Shown: in pieces, positions 33,113-38,802 of the stretch
Layout: each line of letters begins with the position of its first letter
How positions within the stretch are numbered: position 1 is the stretch's first letter
Translations under genes and position numbers: made by a program
The notes under the pieces: generated by a model
Seen by the model: the letters and a program-made list of their open reading frames with translations, nothing else
Told to the model about the DNA's origin: nothing
Database searches by the model: none
NCBI GenBank assembly: GCA_024684065.1
Contig: JAIKXO010000220.1
Location: 1-38,802 of the forward strand
From: Lachnospiraceae bacterium
GTDB lineage: Bacteria; Bacillota_A; Clostridia; Lachnospirales; Lachnospiraceae
Reading direction: 5' to 3'
Length of the DNA stretch: 38,802 nucleotides

Positions 33113-33138
33113 GGTTTGGTCTGTTTTCAGACCGAACC
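33113..33138 (+). other. Leader hairpin (11-bp stem, TTTT loop)
   Basis: Arms are GGTTTGGTCTG (33113-33123) and CAGACCGAACC (33128-33138), with a TTTT loop. As RNA all 11 positions pair, one of them G-U. No T-run follows on either strand, so it is not an ordinary terminator. It lies in the plus-strand leader about 50 bases before the GT-C start. It could be a regulatory leader structure or a DNA operator. Confidence 0.5.
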
Positions 33139-33188
33139 AATTCACATGCGCTATTGCCAATATTTTTTCATCATTAGGGACTTGATTA

Positions 33189-35432
33189 TTGTTTATGCTT
33201 AAAAGATTGATATCAGACTCTTTTTTTCTGATAATTCCCCTGATCGTTTTACTACTTGGATACCGGAATATTTTCAGGGACAGAAAACATGCTCTGATCT
33301 CCGCGGTTGTACTCGGCGTGGCCGATCCTGCTATTATATTTTTTATTAGACGGCTATCAAATGCCGCATTGACCAATTATGAATATCTGTGTATCGTTTC
33401 CGTTACAGCCTGTATCTATGGTTTTATATATCAGATGAAACAGAAAACCGGCAGTCTGTCCCGCAGAATATCTTTTTTTATCCTATGTATAGGCATTACT
33501 TTTGTCCTCTATTCCATACTCACATATGGACAAACGGTAATTCATTCTGATACAGCTACCGCTACTCTGCTGGCCCAGAGCCAGATTAATCACCGGTCTC
33601 TTTTTCCAAAAACCTGGTGCTATGTGAACGGTGATATCTGGACCTTGTCATCAAATCTCTTTACTATGCCCTTCACCTTTTTCCTGAATGATCAAAGTCT
33701 GGCCAGAATGCTTGGCTCTGCCGCTTATGTTATTTTTACATGTGTGTGCCTATATCTATTCAGTAAGAGACTGCTGAAAAACGAATCTTATATAGTTATT
33801 ATCCCCTTGTACTTTCTCCTGACCTTTGTAGGTTTTTATTTTACCGGCTCCTATGACTCCGGCTTTTATGATATGACCTTATATCAGGCTGCTTATACCG
33901 GGGTCATATTTATGCACGTGCTGATCATATGGAGCGCATACGGGATGCTATCCTCCGCTAATCATAAGCAGATGATCCCTTACGCAGTTTCTTATGCCAT
34001 GATTTCCATTATTCTCCATATGGGAGGAGTTCGTGCAGCAGCAGAATTTTCTCTGCCGTTATTGGCAACAATGTTGTTTTATTATCTGAAAAAATATAAT
34101 GAAGAAAAACATATCGATAAACGGAGCTTCAGGACGGATCTTACAAAATTCTTTCTGTATATATTTCCGCCCGCTTTAGGATTGTCCATATATATCGGAT
34201 TATGCCGTACTCATATAGTCGTTACACAGAATAACGATACATGGATGGCGGAAAATATAGAAACCTTATGGAACTATGCTGTCAAGGTATTTCTCAATAC
34301 ATTCGAGTGTTTCGGTTACAAAAGCTATGTTAAAATAGCCTCATTTGACGGGCTTCGAAACCTCTTTTCCATCCTTCTTTGCATCCTGTTTATTTTCGTT
34401 ATTCCCGTGCTTCAGGCAAGATGTATTAAAACGGAGTCAGATGAGACAAAATTCTTATTTGTATATGGTATATTTCATAATATATGTCTTTTTTCCTCCT
34501 GTGTTCTTCTCGGAAAGACTACTAACCGGTATTTTCTGTCATCGGTTTTTATCTTTGATCTTATTTCCGTATCCTATATCATGAACCATTGGAAAGATCA
34601 TAAAAATCTTTTTAAGGCCATAGCCGTCGCTTTGTACTCGTTTATCATCATAATATACTGCGTGCCTTTTCTGTCACAATCCGAAGACTGGGATATTGTT
34701 TTAAAAGAAAAAAAGGAATTCTGCCGGACCCTTGCAGACCACGGGCTCCACAAGGGATATGCGACTTTCTGGAATGCTTATTCCAACGAAATATATTCCG
34801 ATCTGAAGCTTGAATTTGCGGCTATTAATTATGATCAGCAATATGATAAATATTACCCCATGTCCTTAGATGGACAATATTGGTGGCTGGTTGACAGCTC
34901 AAGGTTCTATCCGGATCATGAAGCAGATAATACTTTCATTCTGCTTACTGAAGAGCAGAATGAAAGCGCTGTGAAAGGTGATCTTCTGAAAGCTTTCGGA
35001 CCGAGTATTGAAGATTTTCAGATTGATAATATGTATGTATATGTCTATGACTACGATATAGCAGAGAGGATGAAAAACGGACTCTGGGATAATGTCCTTA
35101 AACCAAACGAACTATCCTTCAGCGGGAATACGGAATTCGGATATGATAAGTATGTGATCCATGTAGGCGGTACGGTCTCCGGTCCCGGATATGTTTTTGA
35201 TAAGGGCAATTATGAGATTTTGATAAAAGGTGAAAACCTTGATACGATCCAGTACGGGATCGATGCCGGTATTTTTTCCAGATTTATCAACTCTGCGGAA
35301 ATAGACCGGGACAATGAGAATATACGGCTCAGGCTTAATATATCGCTGAAAGCCGAAGATGTTCAGTTCATATTACAAAACAATGAATATACCGATGCTG
35401 TCCTGTATGAAATCGAAGTTGATAAGATATAA
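33189..35432 (+). CDS. GT-C-type membrane glycosyltransferase with beta-rich C-terminal domain
   Basis: A 747-residue membrane protein with about a dozen hydrophobic segments up to residue ~500. The first large loop has VIHSDTATATLLAQSQINH, an acidic GT-C-like motif, then TWCYVNGDIW. The soluble C-terminal ~240 residues end in a glycine- and strand-rich region (GPGYVFDKGNYEILIKGENL) that looks like a carbohydrate-binding beta sandwich outside the membrane. The start is uncertain: AGGG lies nine bases before TTG 33189 and 15 before ATG 33195, so I favour TTG. It is the first plus-strand gene after the divergent promoter. Specificity unknown. Confidence 0.72.
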   Translation: MFMLKRLISDSFFLIIPLIVLLLGYRNIFRDRKHALISAVVLGVADPAIIFFIRRLSNAALTNYEYLCIVSVTACIYGFIYQMKQKTGSLSRRISFFILCIGITFVLYSILTYGQTVIHSDTATATLLAQSQINHRSLFPKTWCYVNGDIWTLSSNLFTMPFTFFLNDQSLARMLGSAAYVIFTCVCLYLFSKRLLKNESYIVIIPLYFLLTFVGFYFTGSYDSGFYDMTLYQAAYTGVIFMHVLIIWSAYGMLSSANHKQMIPYAVSYAMISIILHMGGVRAAAEFSLPLLATMLFYYLKKYNEEKHIDKRSFRTDLTKFFLYIFPPALGLSIYIGLCRTHIVVTQNNDTWMAENIETLWNYAVKVFLNTFECFGYKSYVKIASFDGLRNLFSILLCILFIFVIPVLQARCIKTESDETKFLFVYGIFHNICLFSSCVLLGKTTNRYFLSSVFIFDLISVSYIMNHWKDHKNLFKAIAVALYSFIIIIYCVPFLSQSEDWDIVLKEKKEFCRTLADHGLHKGYATFWNAYSNEIYSDLKLEFAAINYDQQYDKYYPMSLDGQYWWLVDSSRFYPDHEADNTFILLTEEQNESAVKGDLLKAFGPSIEDFQIDNMYVYVYDYDIAERMKNGLWDNVLKPNELSFSGNTEFGYDKYVIHVGGTVSGPGYVFDKGNYEILIKGENLDTIQYGIDAGIFSRFINSAEIDRDNENIRLRLNISLKAEDVQFILQNNEYTDAVLYEIEVDKI

Positions 35433-35567
35433 TTCGATCTGTACAGCCTTTATACCCTGCTCTTGTCGGTCATTCAGCAGAAAAATTCGAAAGCATCGGA
35501 TTATAACCCGATATGAATCTGAGACCTGCCCCTGGAATCCTGCAGACCTCTCAAACCGATAATAATT

Positions 35568-37301
35568 ATGCGTAAATCCTTACCTTATTTCATATTGCTC
35601 ATAATATCAGTTTTTTTCCTTCTCTTCTTCTCCCTCTGGACCAGTCCGTTCTATGAGCACTGGTACGGCTGCGACTGCAGCTTTTTTTCCATGGTGGGGA
35701 GGGGGATTACCGAGGGAATGGTTCCCTACAGGGATTTCTTCGATCTTAAAGGGCCCTATTTCTTTTTTATAGAGGCTCTCGGACAGCTGATACACCGGGA
35801 CAGGCTCGGGGTCTATCTTATCCAGATCCCTTTTATGTGGGTTTCCCTGATCCTTGTGATGAAGCTTTCCGGACTTTATCTTTCCAAGGCAAAAAGCATT
35901 GCTGTCATGCTTATCTTTCTGTTTTGCCATATCTCGACTATCTGGGGCGGCAATACCCTGGAGGAATATATGCTGCCGGTCAACCTGCTCGTTATATATT
36001 TAACTGTCAGGCATCTTAAGCTCCATCCGCTTAAATCAGACAGCCTTCCCTTCTACATCCCGCTTATAACAGGAATATGCTTCGGGATCATGCTTTTTGC
36101 GAAAGTTACCATAGCTGCCCCTATTATGGGAGTGTGTATGGGAATATTCATTTCATTGCTCGCATATAAGCGGTACAGGGAGCTGCTCTATTATATCATT
36201 TACTTTATCTTAGGCGTACTTTTGGCGACAGTGCCTGTTTTCATCTATTTTTCCCTGCACGATTCGCTCCTTACCATGCTTTACTGCGTTTTTGAATTCG
36301 CCTTCAAGCGTTCTGTCGATTTTTCCGACCCTTTTTCCATAAAATGGGAGCTTAAGCTGACCGCCTGCTTCCTCGGGTTCTTTACCGCAGTCCTTCATAT
36401 ACCGCTATCGGAAGTATTTCAGAGAAAGACGGGCACTGCTTCCCTGAATACCAAAACCGATTCCTTGGATACAGAGCCTGATTCCGGAGAGCAAAGCCCG
36501 CTTCCTTCTGAAAACCTTTATAATAAGCAGATACCTGGCCAGAATTTAAAAAATCAGAAAGACATTACATCAGAAGATCATAAAAACAGCGCGGCTAATG
36601 ACAGAGAACCTGAATATTCGATAAAATATGCGCTCGGAAGAGCAGAAAGATGGATGAGGAAGAAAAACACGGAAAAAAAGACTCCCTCTCTTCCGATAGA
36701 ACTCTGCCTGATACTCATTTTTATGTCTTTAATTACATATATCCTGCTTCACCTTGGAAATCCCTGGATATACTATTTCATTACGGCGGAACCTGTTTTG
36801 GTGCTTGCCTGCGTCATGCTCTTTTATATGTATGATCCTTTAATATTGTTCAGTTCGGTAAGGGAGGGGATATGCCTTATCACTCTGGGTGTTTACATAT
36901 TTTATTTTGGCAGCTGCAGCATGGATACGATACAGACCTTTATATATGACCACGGCAATCAGTACTATGCAGAATACTATAATGATGCCCAGAACATCGC
37001 TCTGCTGATACCGGAAATGGAACGCGACAGCGTATTCTCCTTTGATATAGACATGACTTTTTTTGAGGCGGTTCAGATAATGCCCTGTTATAAATATCAG
37101 ATCAATCTACAGTTTTTTATTGCGCTTGAGCCTTCCATACAGGATGAGATCATGGAGTATTTCGACAAAACCCCGCCAAAATGGATGATAATAAGCGAAA
37201 CCCTGGATCAGTATCTTCCAGATATATATAACATGATGATGGAAAAATACCACTGCCTGTACTTTAATTCCGCCGGATGCCTGTATGTGCTGAATGAATG
37301 A
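35568..37301 (+). CDS. GT-C-type membrane glycosyltransferase with hydrophilic mid-insert
   Basis: A 577-residue membrane protein of the GT39/PMT-like group. The first loop has EHWYGCDCSFFSMVGRGI and VPYRDFFDLKGPYFFF; the PYRDFFDLKGP block is characteristic of this bacterial group. About ten membrane segments are interrupted at residues ~284-373 (DNA about 36417-36686) by a polar segment rich in N, D, E, S and T, flanked by basic residues (FQRK and MRKKNTEKK), so probably cytoplasmic. The C-terminal ~120 residues are soluble. No clear ribosome site precedes the ATG at 35568, and the 135-bp gap upstream shows no good promoter. It probably shares the transcript of the preceding GT-C gene. Confidence 0.72.
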   Translation: MRKSLPYFILLIISVFFLLFFSLWTSPFYEHWYGCDCSFFSMVGRGITEGMVPYRDFFDLKGPYFFFIEALGQLIHRDRLGVYLIQIPFMWVSLILVMKLSGLYLSKAKSIAVMLIFLFCHISTIWGGNTLEEYMLPVNLLVIYLTVRHLKLHPLKSDSLPFYIPLITGICFGIMLFAKVTIAAPIMGVCMGIFISLLAYKRYRELLYYIIYFILGVLLATVPVFIYFSLHDSLLTMLYCVFEFAFKRSVDFSDPFSIKWELKLTACFLGFFTAVLHIPLSEVFQRKTGTASLNTKTDSLDTEPDSGEQSPLPSENLYNKQIPGQNLKNQKDITSEDHKNSAANDREPEYSIKYALGRAERWMRKKNTEKKTPSLPIELCLILIFMSLITYILLHLGNPWIYYFITAEPVLVLACVMLFYMYDPLILFSSVREGICLITLGVYIFYFGSCSMDTIQTFIYDHGNQYYAEYYNDAQNIALLIPEMERDSVFSFDIDMTFFEAVQIMPCYKYQINLQFFIALEPSIQDEIMEYFDKTPPKWMIISETLDQYLPDIYNMMMEKYHCLYFNSAGCLYVLNE

Positions 37302-37321
37302 CCGGTTGTACCCAGAATAAA

Positions 37322-37344
37322 CGGAAAAGAGTTTATAATTTCCG
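37322..37344. terminator. Possible weak terminator between convergent genes
   Basis: An inverted repeat CGGAAA (37322-37327) and TTTCCG (37339-37344) with an 11-base loop lies between the convergent genes and overlaps the end of the YfhO gene. On the minus strand it is followed by TTTATTCT, a poor U-tract. The six-pair stem is short, so termination here is only a possibility. Confidence 0.22.
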
Positions 37345-38802
37345 CCTTTTCTGATAAAACAATATATCTGCCATAAGCATCATAATTCCCATGATCGAAA
37401 AATAAATTCCTGGGAAGAACCCTTCTGGTATATATTTCATCTCTATATGATGTTCATTTCCGCTTTCTTCTATATCAGAAGAGGCTTCTGCTCCTGAAAT
37501 ATCTTCTGAAGTTTTATAGTCTCCCGACCTTCCTACAGGGATCGCAAGCAGGGTGTCAAGCACCTTTTCCGCTCCTACTCTTTCACCGTCAAGCTCTATC
37601 TGCCAGCCTTTGTCATATGGTATGGAAAGGATTATATAAGAGTGGTCCGGAACTTTTATATCAAAGCTGATCCTTGAACTTTTTGGCATTTTTATTTCAG
37701 CAGGCCTGTAATCCTTAAACACACTTTCGTACCACTCCCCGATCGCTTCCGAATTCTCATAATAAAAGCATTCTTCCGTTACGGAAAACTTCTCTCCCAG
37801 ACGGCTTAAAACGACCGTAAGCTCTGTTCCCGGGTCATAGAGCCCCGCATTATATACATTCCAGTTTGTGTCGGTAAAATAGGGGCCTTTGTCCTCACCG
37901 TTTACGAATATCCGGATGCTGTCCGAGTCTTCGGTGTCAAAATAGTAATATAAAGGCAGGCGGTCGGAGATATGTATGGTATAACGAATCTCATCTTCGG
38001 TAACCGTCCTGTCGTAGAGAGCCGGAACATACAGGGTTTCTTCTTTTCCGCTTAATACAGAGGCGATATCGTTTTGCGTTTCAAAGATATCGTTTTCCTC
38101 AATATCAAGCTTCCTTATCCTTCTGCCGGATGAAAACGCAAAAGGCAGCGAAAAATGGTTGATGTAAATATAATAATCACCTGTTTTTTGAAGAGACATA
38201 TAGGGCTTATAGCTTTCATCAAATCTGGAAACATAGTATTTTACCCCCAGCAGGCAGTCTGCAAAGGCCGTGCTTCCCTGGCCGTAAAAAGCATAGATCC
38301 CGGTATCCCGGAAACCCATCCTCTGCATAAAATGCTTGACCTCGTCCTTTTCGCATGAGCTGTAATGAGAAAGGCCGATATAATCAAGCAGCATCGGATC
38401 GTTAGGTGAACGGGAAAAATCTTTTTCAATGCGGTAAATTCCCTTATCATAGGCTTTTATACAGTCAACCGGCTCTTTGATCGTTTTGTATTCATCATAA
38501 AACTCCGACAGAAGAGGAAGGTTGTCAGGTCTTTTATCGGCATTATATGCAAGATAAGAGGTTACAGAGCTGTAAGCGAGCTCAAGGAATGTAACCGCAA
38601 AACACAGTATTCCGGCATAGCAGGTGTATTTCCTTTTTCTCCCAGGGAATGCCAAAAGCAGGATCAGAAGAAGGATAAATAGGTTTACCGACATTCTTTT
38701 AAAGCTCATGTAGGGATTATGCAAAAGGAACAGAAGGAACAAAGCCGTGATCACAAACCCCGCCGGCAGCAGAATACGCAGTCTGTTTCCTTCATCATTG
38801 TT
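37333..38802 (-). CDS. YfhO-family membrane protein, C-terminal part (runs off window)
   Basis: The frame is open to the right edge with no stop or ribosome-site-supported start, so the N-terminal part lies outside the window; a GTG at 38754 is internal. The visible ~490 residues have three or four membrane segments, then a large extracytoplasmic domain with YDKGIYRIEKDF, DYIGLSHYSS, MGFRDTGIYAFYGQGSTAFADCLLGVKYY-type blocks and SIPYDKGWQIELDGE, and a final helix ending in a basic tail (FYQKRRKL). YDKGW and the lgvkYyv-type blocks are hallmarks of YfhO, a GT-C-type family linked in Gram-positives to glycosylation of teichoic-acid-like polymers. It is convergent with the GT-C gene, 31 bp apart. 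Confidence 0.85.
   Translation of the reverse strand, partial: NNDEGNRLRILLPAGFVITALFLLFLLHNPYMSFKRMSVNLFILLLILLLAFPGRKRKYTCYAGILCFAVTFLELAYSSVTSYLAYNADKRPDNLPLLSEFYDEYKTIKEPVDCIKAYDKGIYRIEKDFSRSPNDPMLLDYIGLSHYSSCEKDEVKHFMQRMGFRDTGIYAFYGQGSTAFADCLLGVKYYVSRFDESYKPYMSLQKTGDYYIYINHFSLPFAFSSGRRIRKLDIEENDIFETQNDIASVLSGKEETLYVPALYDRTVTEDEIRYTIHISDRLPLYYYFDTEDSDSIRIFVNGEDKGPYFTDTNWNVYNAGLYDPGTELTVVLSRLGEKFSVTEECFYYENSEAIGEWYESVFKDYRPAEIKMPKSSRISFDIKVPDHSYIILSIPYDKGWQIELDGERVGAEKVLDTLLAIPVGRSGDYKTSEDISGAEASSDIEESGNEHHIEMKYIPEGFFPGIYFSIMGIMMLMADILFYQKRRKL

Noticed and set aside
33113..33138. The hairpin as an intrinsic terminator.
   Set aside because: Neither side is followed by a T-run; AATTCACATG follows on plus and GGTATAATTG on minus.
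1..38802. Mobile elements, CRISPR arrays or phage genes.
   Set aside because: I found no transposase or integrase motifs, no regularly spaced direct repeats and no terminal inverted repeats with target duplications.

Overview
The window is 38.8 kb of a surface-glycan biosynthesis locus. Its makeup suggests a low-to-moderate GC Gram-positive of the Clostridia, most like Lachnospiraceae. The reasons are strong AGGAGG-type ribosome sites, frequent TTG and GTG starts, YfhO-type and other large membrane glycosyltransferases, and no sign of lipid A or outer-membrane genes. The genus is an inference; no rRNA or marker gene is present. I see no insertion sequence, phage gene, tRNA or CRISPR array.

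Layout from the right edge. (1) 37333-38802, minus: the C-terminal part of a YfhO-family membrane protein that runs off the window. (2) 33189-37301, plus: two large GT-C-type membrane proteins. (3) 32889 down to 19853, minus: a block starting with a WecE-type aminotransferase, then two small SMR-type membrane proteins, a Gfo/Idh/MocA oxidoreductase, an ATP-grasp ligase, an ArnC-like polyprenyl-phosphate glycosyltransferase and four GT-C-type proteins. The last two of these are tandem paralogues. (4) 19624 down to 162, minus: a DUF6508-like protein, GT4, GT2, an ABC flippase, GT4, GT2 and a GT-B protein. The legionaminic-acid genes follow (legB, ptmE, legI, legG, legF and a NeuD/PglD acetyltransferase). 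Then come an AMP-ligase/acyl-carrier-protein/DAHP-synthase trio, another GT-C protein with a C-terminal ILEI-like domain, and a PseA/WbpG-type amidotransferase.

Three good sigma-A promoters divide the transcription units. Two are divergent between 32889 and 33189 and appear to share one palindromic -35 hexamer. The third, at 19746-19774, is near consensus (TTTACA, 17 bp, TATAAT) with a palindrome in its spacer, and should drive the legionaminate unit.

Proposed working model: PtmE and LegB start a GDP-sugar route to legionaminic acid, LegG, LegI and LegF complete it to CMP-legionaminic acid, and soluble glycosyltransferases build a lipid-linked oligosaccharide exported by the ABC protein. In parallel, the WecE block looks like a counterpart of the Arn (aminoarabinose) pathway: an amino-sugar is made, possibly N-acylated by the ATP-grasp enzyme, put on undecaprenyl phosphate by the ArnC-like enzyme, flipped by the SMR pair, and used outside by GT-C transferases. 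This Arn-like module and the ligase/ACP/DAHP-synthase trio are the most promising candidates for undescribed chemistry. The legionaminate aminotransferase (LegC), a priming transferase, and a polymerase or oligosaccharyltransferase were not recognised in the window.
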